Source: Avena insularis (lineage: Eukaryota; Streptophyta; Magnoliopsida; Poales; Poaceae). Taken from it: 64,000 bases of DNA. The notes under the pieces are model-generated. The model was not told the DNA's origin. It was given only the letters and a program-made list of their open reading frames with translations, and made no database searches. Position 1 is the stretch's first letter. Each line of letters starts with the position of its first letter. Shown here piece after piece: positions 44,606-56,802 of this stretch. A program made the position numbers and the translations under genes. The DNA is taken from contig CM042697.1 of NCBI GenBank assembly GCA_023614405.1, positions 465,726,744 to 465,790,743 on the forward strand, in the 5' to 3' direction.

Positions 44606-46559
44606 CCTCATGGAAACCATTTGCTTCAAGTTACTCTAATCACTAGTGATTATGTGACTATTGGAAGCTACCAAGAATCTTGTTCGAAGTATCATGCTTA
44701 ATTCTTATCTTTTGTTATATGCTTCTTGTTGTGACTATGATCTTGGATATCCATGCTAGCTACCTTAGGAAAATTATTCCCAATATTTCTTGTCCTTGTA
44801 CAATGAGTACTCAATTTATGGTAGAATTTATTGATCATATTCACTTTGGCCTTTATTTAACTTTATCCTATCTTTGGCCAAGAAAATGTTTTGTGTTGTC
44901 TCCCATGTATTCCTTGCTACTTTTGGATCCTTTTATTTTTATTGGTAACCTCTTGTGTTTTATTTAATGTAGATAGTAGTGATGATCTCATTTTGTGTGC
45001 ATTTTGCATTCAAAAGCAAAAAGTCTATATAATGTACTACTTATGGGTGAGCTCTCCTATATTATCTAGAACAATCCTTTTATGCTTATTTGTTTGATCC
45101 ATATCGAGTTTTATGTGCTTGTATGCTCAATATTTTCATTTTGGTATTTTGTGCCATCATGAAAAATTTGGGGAGTTTGGTTTCTTGTTGGAACCTTGCT
45201 CTTTTTAGGAGTTGGTTTTGTCTCATTCCTTGTTTCATGTTTTGTCGAATTTTAGAATGAGATAAATCCTTGAGCATTTGTGTTTTTATATATCTTTTGC
45301 ACTTTGCCTTTAGCCTAGTTCATTTGTTGAACTTGTGATCTTTCATGTGTTGAATTGGTTCTTTGATACAATTTGGACATTGTTTGTAATGTCACACTCT
45401 TATGTGTGCAATATTGATTTACTTGGTGCTTTTGTTCAAATTGTATTTCCTTTTTGGTTCTTGAAAGCTTTATGCATGCATATTTACTATATGTTTATAT
45501 TATGGCATGCTTGCTTTCTTTGATCCAATATATAAGGGAAACTCCACCAAATCCCATCGGCTAAGTTGTGCATGAAATTCAATTTCATATCAATATGCAC
45601 ATGTTTATGTGGAGTCTCTCCTATGTATTGTAGTTGCACTAACTACATTGGACCCAATAAGTTTGGGGACCATTTTGTACCTAACTGTGTTGTAAGTACA
45701 TTGGAGATAGATTGGATGCTTGTCTCTCAATTTTGAAGAATTGATGCATACATGAAAATTGGAGGCAAGCTATAGGATGATCAACGAATTCATATCCTCT
45801 ACATCCTATCAATTATATCTCGGTAACAAGTATCTCTTGCTCATGCATATTTATATTGCTTCCAACCTTTTGTAGGTTGCATCTTGGCATGAATGTTTGT
45901 TATTGTATTTATTGTTGTATCTCTAGCCACGGTATTAAAAGAACTCTCTATTGTATATGTGTATGAGTTGAGATAAGTGCATATAATTGGGACTATACAA
46001 AATCATGCATATGATCCTACAATCCCAAATATGTCAATCTAGTAATTTTATTGTCTTTCGTTTCCTCAACTTTTCTCATGTACAATAGTGAGATTTTGCT
46101 AGTCTATTTTTTTGTCATACTTGTTGCATTTCTCCATATATGCCAACTTTCTCATTTTTCCCTTGGTGATAGTTGTAATATATGTAGTGTGTTGATGTTT
46201 GAAGTTCATTAATGTATAATAAGATATATTTGAGCCTTTGGCCATGCTTTGAAGCAAAAAATCTTATTAATATATGTTATGACTTCATTTTAGCCTCTTA
46301 TGTGATTTATTGTATATCTTCTTTGTGTGTGCTTGTTTCTTGATGGGCCTATGTCTTTGTGATATTATCCACTTAGAAACATATACACATATGAGAAGAT
46401 AACTTTAGTTGAGATTTTATTCCTTGGATACCACCTTTCTATTCCTTTTGATTCTTTGGTGGCTTCCAAATCTAATTGCCTATGAGTGCTTGTTCCTCTT
46501 GTTTGCATCTTTGGGCACTCATATTTGGTCTCTCATGCCTTGTATTGTTAAATGAATTT

Positions 46560-46930
46560 GAATGAGTGAGGATTCCATGATTATGCACTTTGTTTCCAAA
46601 TGCGATTATCATAATTGGTGCATTATCTTTGGGGAGCTCATCTAATTCATTTAATAATGCTCATTTGCCTTCTTTCTCATTTATTGTGCCTTAAATGTTT
46701 ATGGGGGAGTGATGATTCCATATTTGTGCATTTTTGTATTGAAATACATCGATTTTAAAGTATGCACAAATCTTGGGGAGCTTCTCTATTTTATTTAAGC
46801 ATTTATTTGATCTTTCATTTGTTGTGTTTTAAATGCTTATGGGGGAGCAAGGATTCCACCATTGTGCATTATGTATGCTAATGCAATTATTCTAAAATTA
46901 TGCACAAATATTGGGGAGCTTCTCTATTTG
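46560..46930 (+). repeat. Three degenerate ~140-bp tandem units with PPT-like motifs
   Basis: GGATTCCA-type blocks occur at 46571, 46714 and 46852, and GGGGAGCT blocks at 46631, 46775 and 46913: spacings of 138-144 bp in both series. Units 2 and 3 open with TTATGGGGGAG (46700-46709, 46838-46847), resembling the true PPT AAAATGGGGGAGAT at 47722-47735. Confidence 0.75.
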
Positions 46931-47721
46931 TATTAAAAACACTCTTTTGCTCATATCATAAAATCTTGTAGTTTCCATTTGGACTCGTTTGTTATTTTCA
47001 AATTTGTTTGTCGGACCTTGTAGTTGCTTGCATCATTTGACTTTATTTTGGCAATCTTTGGGTCCTCGATATAGTTCTACTCCCTCCCAAGTATTCATCA
47101 TTGGATATGTGCGAAGGCACGCCTTTGGAGGAATTATTACTATATTTGGCTTCGAGAACCTGTCACCCATTTCGGCAATCGATGCCAATGGGGGAGAAGT
47201 TTTAGAGGGTTTAAGGGAAGTCGGTTTATGCATTGAGTTTGTTCTTAAGCATTTGCCTTTCATGCTATTGCATCTTTTTTGTTGCTTAGCATGTGGTATA
47301 TAACTATATATAAAGGAAACTCCACCAATGATAATGATTGACAATATATGCCAATGTTAAGGAAATCGGTAATCGTTAGCTGCTCGGTTGGCTTGGGAGT
47401 AGCGATTAATCGGAATTCGGACAATTAACTGATTTAATCAGTCGGTTATTAATCGGTGTAGCCTACAAAAATTAGCACCTAAAACACGTATGAATCCTCA
47501 GCCTTAAGCTCCCGGATGAGATCCTCAAGGCGCTCGAGCTCTTGTATCTGAGGTCTGGTGAATTCAAGTTCATCACACATGCATAGATGTGGGGGAGTTT
47601 GCTCTATATGTGGTGGTGGTACCAATATCACATACTTTTGTAGTATTTGATATTGGTGTTACCATTTTATTCGTCAATATTCCTTATATAAACCCTCTTA
47701 AAGGGATTGTCATCAATTACC

Positions 47722-47735
47722 AAAATGGGGGAGAT
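47722..47735 (+). promoter_or_regulatory. Element E polypurine tract
   Basis: AAAATGGGGGAGAT directly before the 3' LTR at 47736. Confidence 0.88.
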
Positions 47736-49921
47736 TGAAAGAACATGTTGGGCCCCCATGTGTGGTTTTGGTAATTAATGACAATCTTTATGGACTAATG
47801 TGTGTATTAAGTTATACTTGTAGGATTTGTCCATTGGCATCGCTTGGAGCATGTTTTGGCTTCAAGGTCGATGAAATGAGAAGAAGATGTGATGTGCAAG
47901 CTCAAAATGCGCCATCTATAGAAGATCTCATGTTTGAGGCTTGCCATCCTCGGTGATCATGGATCGATGATGAAGAATCAAGAAAGTCGTTCCATCTTGA
48001 GAAGGGCAAGATCGTCTACATCGATCTCAAGTGGAATGCTCAAGGCAAAGGTATAATCTTGATAGGTTTTACCTTTTGCCGGTCTCACATTGTGTGTGTG
48101 AGACCGGGTTTAGGATAGATAACCGTACTATCAAGAGGGGCTCTCGTATGAGTATTTCGGTTACATCGTTCGGAGAGAGCTCAAACCTTTGCATACTTGC
48201 ATCATCGTATTTGGTTGTTATTTGGTATTACCCATGTGAGGATATAGAGCTTGTGTTAATCTCCATAACAAGTTCTTGTTCATCAAAATCGGATCTTCCG
48301 TTTGTATCTTGTTGCGATTTTGATTTATGCGGCTTTTCGGTTTCTCACCAAGTGAGGTATCTTACATTATTCTACTTGATATTTTCTCACTTGGTGATAA
48401 CCATTATTTCCACCTTTTATTGGGAAGCCCTTGTCGTCCTCTATCCAACGCAATTGGAATCGGGTCAATCGGAGCTTCCATTCAAAAAATATTGTTGTTT
48501 GAATATTTATCCGTCAATCTGTTTTCTAGGCCGAGCGGTAGTACCGCCCGGGCGGGCCGGTACTACCGCCCGCCCCTAAGTGCGGCCCGTTTTCTTTCTG
48601 CCTCGCTAGGTACCTAATTACGGTACTACCGGCCGGCCCGGTAGTACCGCCCGGGTGGGCCGGTAGTACCGCCCGTAATCATCTCGCCTACTCCTCGCGC
48701 CCATTTTCTCTAGATCTAATCCCCGCGTCGGCAGCGTGCGTACCACTCCAGCCTCATGGCCGTCGTTGCGCCCGCCCGTGTTGACCAACGCCAGCCTTGC
48801 CGCCACGCTGGCCCCGCCTCCCTGCTCGCATCGCCGTGTGTGGCCCAGGCGCTTAGATCTTGCTGCTGTCATGCTCCCACTGTCTTTGATCGCTTGTCGC
48901 TGCTGCTACTGCGCGCATGCTCTGCCTGCCCCGCGTGGGCCCCGCTCTGCTGCATCTCACGCTGCCGCCCCTCGCCTCGCATGTAGCCCCGCTTGCGTTG
49001 CGCGTGTCCCTGGCTGGCCCCTCGCTGGGCCCAGCGGCTGCCGCTCAGCTGGCCTCTCCTCGCGTGCACTACTGCTGCATTGTTTTTTCTGGTGTTTTGT
49101 TGTTTGGGTCCGGTAGTACCGGACCAAACCGGTACTACCGCTCCGTCCAGAAAAATCACCCCAACGGCCAGATTTTGGGGTATTTTGTGTCTCTCTTTAA
49201 TTCCTCCTCTCTTTTTTCCCCAATAGCTTTAGTAGCTTTGTTGGAAATTGAGAGTGAGGGATTTGAGCATCTTTGTGGTGTTCTTGCCATTTGCATTTGG
49301 TGCATCGGTTTGAGTTCTCCTCGGAGGATTTGGTTTGAGTTGCTCATTGGAGCTTGTCCCTCTTGGGTTCTTGGAACCCTAGACGGTTTTGTGGCCTTGG
49401 TGGCATTGTGGCCTTTTGTGGCATTTGTTGGGAGCCACCAATTAAGTTGTGGAGAAGTGTCCCAACCTTGTGAGAGGTTCTGGTTGCCACCGACAAGTGC
49501 ACCGATAGTGGAAGCGTGGATCGATCCCATTGGGGTGAGATTCACCGGAGAATAAGGGAGGCCTTTTGTGGCGTTTATGGTTTGATACCACCCCCTCTCC
49601 AAACGAGACGTACTCCATGTTGGGAGGAACTCGGTAAAATATCACTGTCCCCGCATGCCTCGGTTATCTCTATACCCGAACTATTTACTTATGCACTTTA
49701 CATTGTGATAGCCTTCGTGCTTGAAGTAATATATATCTTGTTATCACTTTGTTGCTTGTATTGCTTAGCATAAGTTGTTGGTGCACATAGGTGAACCTTA
49801 GTTGTTCTAGGTTGTGCTTAACAAAGTAAACACTAGTTTTATTCCGCCTTTGTTGAGCCTCTCTAGGAGAAGTTTTAATCGCCTATTCACCCCCCCTCTA
49901 GGCGACATCCATATCCTTTCA
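47736..49921 (+). repeat. Element E 3' LTR (2186 bp)
   Basis: Partner of 38891-41340. It keeps the hairpin (48535-48546 with 48558-48569) but lacks ~210 bp that lie between two AGATTTT repeats in the 5' LTR, including the TATA-like box, and differs in part of the GC-rich segment (48730-49060). Confidence 0.92.
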
Positions 49922-49926
49922 GATAC

Positions 49927-50190
49927 ATCTTCCATTGTTCCTGTTTACTTTCTGCAAACCACAATTACCTTCAACACCATACAGTTAATCCTTTGTTTTC
50001 AGCAAACCGGTGAGATTGACAACCTCACTGTTCGTTGGGGCAAAGTCTTGAGTTTGTGTTGTGTAGGTTTCCAGGTTGCTAGTAACACCTTTGGGTCGTT
50101 TCCTTTCTCCTACTGGTTTGATAACCTTGGTTTCTTTCTGAGGGAAAACTTGCTACTGTGCTCATCATACCTTCCTCTTGGGGTTTCCCA
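49927..50190 (+). repeat. Element H (copy 2) 3' LTR, part 3
   Basis: ATCTTCCATTGTTCCTG continues the H LTR after the E target duplication and matches copy 1 reversed from 4510 to about 4245. The last ~50 bp of the LTR, ending GTCATCA in copy 1, are not found, so the copy is truncated near 50190. Confidence 0.8.
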
Positions 50191-50229
50191 ATGAAGCTCT
50201 ACAGTGATCTGAGTCGCATTAGTGAGATG

Positions 50230-51076
50230 TTTACAACCAAAGTCGGATGAACATGTCTTTGTATGTTATTTCGAAGAATTGTTGAGTATTCCTCCATAAC
50301 ACCGGAGACAAAAGTGTTTCTGCTTAGAACGTCAAGTTTCTTTGAGAAGGAATTTTCGTGAAAAGATAAGTGTGAGGACAATAGAACTTTGATACGGTTA
50401 AAAGAACCTTAGCTATATGTGCAAAGTTGCGTAGTACCGGAAAGTGTTCCGGAGGCAGCAACAATGCTCATGGCTCACGTGCCTCAAAGGTTGTGGTTAC
50501 GGAGGTCTAAGTTCCTATTGAACCAAGTAGGTCAGGTAAACAATCAAATACTAGGATTTGAAAGTAGGTCATTCTTATTTGATGATGATGAACCGACTGT
50601 ATGCAAAGAAGCGATGATGGGCCCTGACTCTGTCAGATGGCTTGAAACCATAGAATCCATGATAGTTCCATACACGAGAAATCAAGCTTTGAACTTGGAA
50701 GACCCTCTGGAAAGGTGTAACACCTTACAGTCATGTTTGGATCTATAAAGAAATAGACATGGATATTTCGCATCTATGAAATAGTCGACATGTTGGGAAA
50801 GAGTTCACAACAATGTTCAAAGGTTGACTATGACAAGATTTGATCTTTCATAGCGATATTTAGTCTAGACGGATTAATGTAGCAACCACTACATATAATT
50901 CTGTTATATGGTAGTTGAACAAACAAAACAAAGTTATTTTAATATAATTGTTACCTAGGACGTGTACATAACATGATACAAAGGGTTTTGTTAATTAAAA
51001 GGATGCTAAAAGCATATGCAAACTTCAATGGTTGAAATAAGCATCGCGAAGTTGGAATCTTCACCATGATGAAACT
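50230..51076 (+). pseudogene. Copia pol relic (integrase tail to RT)
   Basis: Translations in shifting frames recall element D pol: KVFLLRTSSFFEKEF near 50300 (integrase C-terminus), DEPTVCKEAMMGPDSVRWLE at 50583-50642 (RT start), a VDYDK-like stretch near 50825, and at 50951-51076 a segment colinear with the D RT from MMQPEGF to SRSWN. Full of stops and indels. It is a separate, older and more diverged copia than D. Its ends are not visible: truncated H LTR lies on the left, a C LTR insertion on the right. Confidence 0.6.
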
Positions 51077-52277
51077 TGTCACATCCCAAGATTTTCCAAA
51101 TCTTGTTATGTGAAAAATAAATGAATAAAATAAAACTTTGTTGATTTTCAGGGTGAGAAGATTTTTTTTCCAATTGGAAACCTTCAAACCTATTTGATCA
51201 AATAAAATCCTAAAGGGATTTAAAAAGATAAATAAACAATAAAGTTAAAAATATTTGAAATTACTATTTTTGGATCCTTTAATAAAAAGATTTGGTTTTC
51301 AAATGAAAAGGTAGAAATATAAATAAGGATTATTTTATAGAGCCAAATTAAACCTTGGCCAAGCTTTTGAAATAAAATGTTTTGCTTTGATTAAAGAGAG
51401 TAAAGGTTTATTTAAATAAAATAATGAGAGTTTATTAATAAACCAAATTTATTAAAGTGAAGACTTTTCCCATTTTAAATAAACCCTAAAACTTGTTATT
51501 TTAATTTAAACAAGTTTTCCAAGTGTTTTGTATTCTCAAATAAAACCTACTGAAGTGTTTTGGTTTTATTTTTAGATTTCAAAATAAAGATTTTAATAAA
51601 ACAAATCCTATTTGAATTAATTGATTAAGGTCTATTTATTTAATTATTAATGGACCCTAAAATAAAAATATTATTTTGGGACATTGGATTCTGTTGTTAA
51701 ACAGAATTAAAAAAACTACACAAACTTTGACAAAGGTTTGAATTCATTTGAGTGTTTGATTTGTTTGATTGAATTTCAAAACAGAAAATAGAAATAGATA
51801 AAGCAATCAGAAAGAAAAAAATAGAATCGCAGACAATTTAATCACAGCCCACTGGCCCAGATTAGCCCAAATTTCTCTCCCGAAGAAAACATTTCGCACC
51901 CAGTTTTGAACCCACGCAGACGCTGACAGATGGACCCCATTTCCCTTTCCCCTCTCTCGCTGCTAGACGGCCACACGGCCACGTCGTCATCGTCCTCACC
52001 CGCCGCTGACCGCGCCCCCTCTCTGGCCATTACTGCCGATTGAAAGCTGGCGTGAATTCGCGTTAACTACACCATGAAACAGCCCTGCGACCTCGCCTTC
52101 TTAAGCGCCTCTCCCTCCTCTCTCGTTCCCCTCTGTCGCCCCCAGCTTACGCCCCAGGCCGCCCTAATTCCTCTCCGAACACCGCTGCCTCCGACGAGCT
52201 TCCCGGCGAATTCCGGTGAGCCCAGCTACTCCTCTGCCCCTGGAGCACACGAGCATGCTCGCCGTCACCAGGCGCAC
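51077..52277 (+). repeat. Family C LTR, 5' fragment
   Basis: TGTCACATCCCAAG start; about 1.2 kb match to the first third of the C LTRs. It stops at GGCGCAC (52271-52277), where the next C LTR begins. In the array the same site reads on (GGCGCACCTCC near 58922), so the array probably inserted into this LTR. AAACT (51072-51076) is its own candidate TSD; the partner would lie beyond the window. Confidence 0.85.
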
Positions 52278-55200
52278 TATCACATCCCAAGATTTTCCAA
52301 ATCTTGTAATGTGAAAAATAAATGAATAAAATAAAACTTTGTTGATTTTCAGGGTGAGAAGAAACTTTTTGAATCCAATTGGGAACTTTCAAAACCTATT
52401 TGGATCAAATAAAACCCTAAAGGAATTTAAAAAGATAAATAAACAATAAAAAAAATATAAAATTACTATTTTTGGATCTTTTAATAAAAGATTTGGTTTT
52501 CAAAAGAAAAAGTAGATTTATAAATAAGGATTATTTTATAGAGCCAAATTAAACCTTGGCCAAGATTTTGAAACAAAATGTTTTGTTTTGATTAAAAGAG
52601 TAAAAGATTATTTAAACAAAATAATGAGGATTTATTAATATCCAATTTTATTAAAAATAAAGGCTTTTCCCATTTTAAATAAACACTAAAACTTATTAAA
52701 TTATTTTAAAATAAGTTTTCCAAGTATTTTATATTCTCAAATAAAACCTACTGAAGTGTTTTGGTTAATTTTTAGATTTTAAATGGAGATTTTAAATAAA
52801 TCAAATCCTATTTTGATTTAATAAACAAGGTCTATTCATTTAATTATAAATGGACCCTAAAATAAAAATATTATTTTATTTTGGGACTTTGGTTTATGTT
52901 GTTAAACAGAACTAAAACACAATACAAAGTGTGGTAGAAATTTGATTGAATTGAATGTTTGAATTGGTTGATTGAATTTTAAAACAGAAAAAGAAATGGA
53001 AAAAGAAAAAGTTTCAGAACAGAAAAAATATAGAACAAGGACGGCCCAACCCAACCTGGTCCACTAAGCCCATTCCAGCCCACCCGGCGTACCCCCACGC
53101 GCGAAACGATTTCACCCACACCCGCACCCGCAGAGCCAATGACAGGTGGACCCAACTCCCCTCTCCTCTCTCACGCTGACAAAGGACCCCACCGCCAGCT
53201 CACCGTCTTCAACCCCGTGACCTGTTCTTCCCCCAGACACCGCTGCCGTTCCTGCCGTTAAACGCTCACTTGATTACGCCTTAATGTCACGTTAATCCCT
53301 CGTCGTGACCACGCAGTGATAAACGCCAACACCTTCTCTCTCTTTCCCCTCTGTCATCCCACCTCAACACGCCCCCAGGCCGCCCTAATTCCTCTCCGAG
53401 CACCTCTGTCTCCGACGACTCTCCTTGCCGATTCCGGACAGTATTCGCCACCTCTTACCTCCCCGAGCACACGGGCAAGTTCTCTGCACCAGCGCACCTC
53501 CCGTAGTGCCATTGCTCAAGGCCTCGAGCCTCGACACCGACGACTCCAAGCGCCGCCACTGCTCGCTTCTTCTCCGCGACCTCCTCGTAAGCATGCGTCC
53601 GCCTCTCCTTCCCGATGACACTCCTGCACTCACCGACTCGCCCGATCTAATAAAGGCACTTATTTTGCTTGATGCGATCTGCAGCTCGCCCTCGACCACG
53701 ATCACAAGAACCGACGCCAAAGAAGAACTCCGGTGAGCAATAGCCGTGAACTCCGTGCGCCTTGACTCTCGAGAACACCTTGAGCTTCCCAAAGCTTCGC
53801 GAACACGGTGAGCATATTCCTTCCTCCTCGCTTCAGAAGGCCGATTTCACTGTCGTCGACCGTCGCCGCCACAAGAAGCTGCGCCGGCGCCGCTAACTTG
53901 GTCAAGGCGGACGATGGTCATAGATGACGATCCAATGGATACGATAGATCACTAAACGCTGAAGAGGTATGCAACTCGTGCGCCGATCGACTTGATCCAA
54001 CGCATCAGGAGCGTGATCCTACCAAGCGGTACCGATTTAATAGGAAAGCGCCGCGTGTCACTAGTTTGATTTAAAGCAGATTTTAGTATCTGATTTAGAT
54101 GCAAATTTTCAAACCTTGTAACTTTTGTTCCACACGTCCAAATTTTGCAAACTTTATATAAATGGAATCAGCAAGACAAGCCCTAGCCAACCTTGCAATT
54201 TGTTTAGTAAAAAGCTTCTGGAAAAATGTTTGCTTTTGCAGAAACATGTGTATGCTTGTGTAGAATGTAAAAATTGTTCAAAAATGATTTTGGGGATAAA
54301 ATCTTTTGCAAATGGAGTGATTTGAACCTACTGACCATAGGAAACACTTTGTGGTTTCAAAAATGTATTTGGTGAAACAAAAGAATGATTCCTTGATTTA
54401 AAACCATTTCTAGTCAAATAAAAATGTGGCTTTTTATTAAAAATGGTTTTGGTAGAAAACCTTTGGGAAATGTTTTGTTTTAAACTCTCTGACCCCAAAC
54501 ACCAAGTTTTAAGGTTTGAAAACATATTTTTTGAACCCTATAGATTAATGCCTTAGTAAAAACATTTTTACACCACATAAAATGATACCTTGTTTAGAAA
54601 ATGGTTTATAAAGTGAAATCTTTTGCAAATGACTTTGCCACTTTACAAAATGACCATTAGGTGCTTTCAAATGTTTATGACCCATTAGGAACCACTTTTC
54701 CAAATAAAACAAAGCTTGGCATGCTTGCATGCATTACCTTGACTTTGTTATTTTATGTGATGTTTTGCTTGATTAGTAGATTGAGTTTGTGCCTTGCTTG
54801 ATTGAATTGTAGTGACTTGAAGAGTGTGATTGTTGCAAGGACAAGGAGTGAACTTATACCCTCTACCAAAAAGGCAAGTGATGCTTCATACTTTTGTCCC
54901 ATTACTTTCACTATGCATTAGTGATTTCTCTAAGTAAAACTTGCATGGAATTTTGCTAAGTATAAACCTTGCTATGGGAAAACCTAGTAGATGAAACCTT
55001 AGTAAAATTTCCTAAGTTAAGATTCCTACTACTACCATGCTTAGCTTAGCTAATAGAAAACAAGGGTGGAAATATATTCACACTATGGAAAATTTCTAAG
55101 TCTGAGGACTTGTGTTTTTGTATAATAAAACAACTAAGTTAATGAATCACCTGGGTGGAATGGTAACTGCTTGGTGATTTTTGGTAGAGTGGTTACACAA

Positions 55201-56124
55201 GGCTAGGGGACTGGTGAACCTTGTGTATCTCACTTGTGGATGGCCACCCAGGAACAAAGAGATTTGAGATGTCAAATGTTGAGAAGCTTCAAGTGCAGCC
55301 ACTTGGCATTATGGGCTCTGCCTGGATCATATAGGTTGCAAGAACTTAGCCATATGGACAGTTGGTGGTAGGGTTTGATAGGTTGGAGCGCGTTCATTTT
55401 GGTCTAAGGGAAGGCTTCTGAAAGATCTTGTCTTGGGAAACCAAGTCTTGTGGGGAAAGTGCACCACCTCTGCAGAGTGTAAAATCTAAGTACTTAGCCA
55501 TGTCCCTGGTAAAGGACAATTTGAGCATCAAGACATGGAAGCAATCAAGAATCTCATCATCCAAATTTCTAAGTTAAAAACTTGTGGTTGAACAAGGGTT
55601 AAAGGATCTTCAATCTTTGATTGGGAGATGCCTTGGGAAAGGTTATTTTGTCAAGCAAAAACTTAGTGTTTTCAAATGATAAGGAAAATCTATTTTGAGC
55701 AATGCAAGCCTAAGCTCCACTTAGCCAAATGCATATAGATGATAGACTCCACTATACTACCATAGTATCACTTGCCAATACAATCCAAATGTATTGACCC
55801 TTGTGGCTGTAACTTGTATGTTGCAGGTTTGATTGATGTTAGAAAAGTTTGATGATTAGGATTACAAAGTCTACAACCAACATGTTTGCCTGTGGCACTT
55901 TGAAGATGAAGGACCCCATGCTTATAGATATTCTGCTGCAATGTAATGTAATAGCAAAATGAGCTATGTAAGATGTAATAAATTATGTTATTCCTGGTTA
56001 TAAAGTTGTATTATGACCTTTGTTTCTTGATATTACATCTTAACTGTGGATGCTAGCTATTGATCCAGGGACTAGCATTGTAAACACATGGTACTCTACC
56101 TTATTAAAGGTTGGGAACCTGACA
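52278..56124 (+). repeat. Family C LTR 1 (3847 bp)
   Basis: Starts TATCACATCCC (the usual TG is TA) and ends AACCTGACA before the PBS. Near-identical to LTR 2 except for a patch at about 53475-54045 with many indels. A TATATAAAT box lies at 54155-54163, and a splice-acceptor-like TGTTGCAGGT near 55822 matches family B. Confidence 0.9.
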
Positions 56125-56126
56125 CA

Positions 56127-56138
56127 TGGTATCAGAGC
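56127..56138 (+). promoter_or_regulatory. Family C primer binding site, copy 1
   Basis: TGGTATCAGAGC 2 nt after LTR 1. The next 40 nt (TTGTGTTGCCTGTAGGATT ...) closely follow the leader of family B. Confidence 0.92.
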
Positions 56139-56802
56139 ATTGTGTTGCCTGTAGGATTTGTAAACCTAGGATTGGACAAAAACCCTTAGAAAAATAGGAG
56201 ATGTATTTGTTCCAAAACTTATTTACAAACAATCTTGTAAACTCTTTCCTCAACCATTTTGGTTTCAACTCTACATCCCTTCTATTTCAACTTGATGGAA
56301 AAACCTACCCCATGGCCAAAGACTTCACCATGTGCAAAGGACTTCATCAACTCTAATGACTTCAACATCTTCAGCATTTTCACCAAGGACTTCAACCTTG
56401 GATAACACTAAGGACAAGTGAGACAAGAAATCTTACTCAAGATTTGGAGACTAAGGAAACACAACTTAGAAGGAGCCATCCTCACCTTTGAAGTTTTGTG
56501 ACCAAGAATTTTTCCTAAGGAAACCATGATCTCATGCAAGAAGAATCAACCAAGAAGGATGGAAAGATCACAAGTGAACCCTATAGATGGACCACCATAT
56601 TTAGTTTAAGTCAAACCCACCAACTTATGTGGTGTAACAAAAATATTTTTGGATGCCTAAAAATATGCTTGAAACTTGTTGTTTGAGTGGAATGTTTGTT
56701 TGTGATTGCTTGCACAATGCTTGTGTGAATTGTGATGTGTGTGATTAGAATTATTTCCTTAGAAATATCTTGCCTATTCTAATCTCAATTCAAACCAAAG
56801 AG

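Larger units (their letters stand above)
43859..47722 (+). other. Element E interior without coding capacity
   Basis: About 3.9 kb of AT-rich DNA. ORFs here are short, Phe/Leu/Tyr-rich and resemble no retrotransposon protein. It holds a (TA)n run at 44589-44605, a degenerate ~140-bp tandem repeat at 46560-46930, and an odd segment around 47345-47560. It takes the place where pol (and in SIRE-like elements an env-like ORF) would be expected. Confidence 0.75.
38891..49921 (+). mobile_element. Element E: non-autonomous copia-type LTR element with gag only
   Basis: LTRs 38891-41340 and 47736-49921, PBS right after the first and a purine tract right before the second. The TSD GATAC lies at 38886-38890 and 49922-49926. 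The 6.4-kb interior codes a copia-like gag (41383-43858, broken) and then has about 3.9 kb with no protease, integrase, RT or RNase H. The gag type (FDGTNYDIWKNRM start, long coiled coil, two CCHC knuckles), TGAAAG-CTTTCA LTR ends and tRNA-Met PBS suggest the SIRE/Maximus lineage; that name is tentative. It would need enzymes from a related autonomous element. Confidence 0.88.

Noticed and set aside
44680..45097. Leu/Phe/Tyr-rich ORFs in the E interior as an env-like or membrane protein
   Set aside because: Short, unordered frames in AT-rich DNA; no signal peptide plus coiled coil plus anchor layout.
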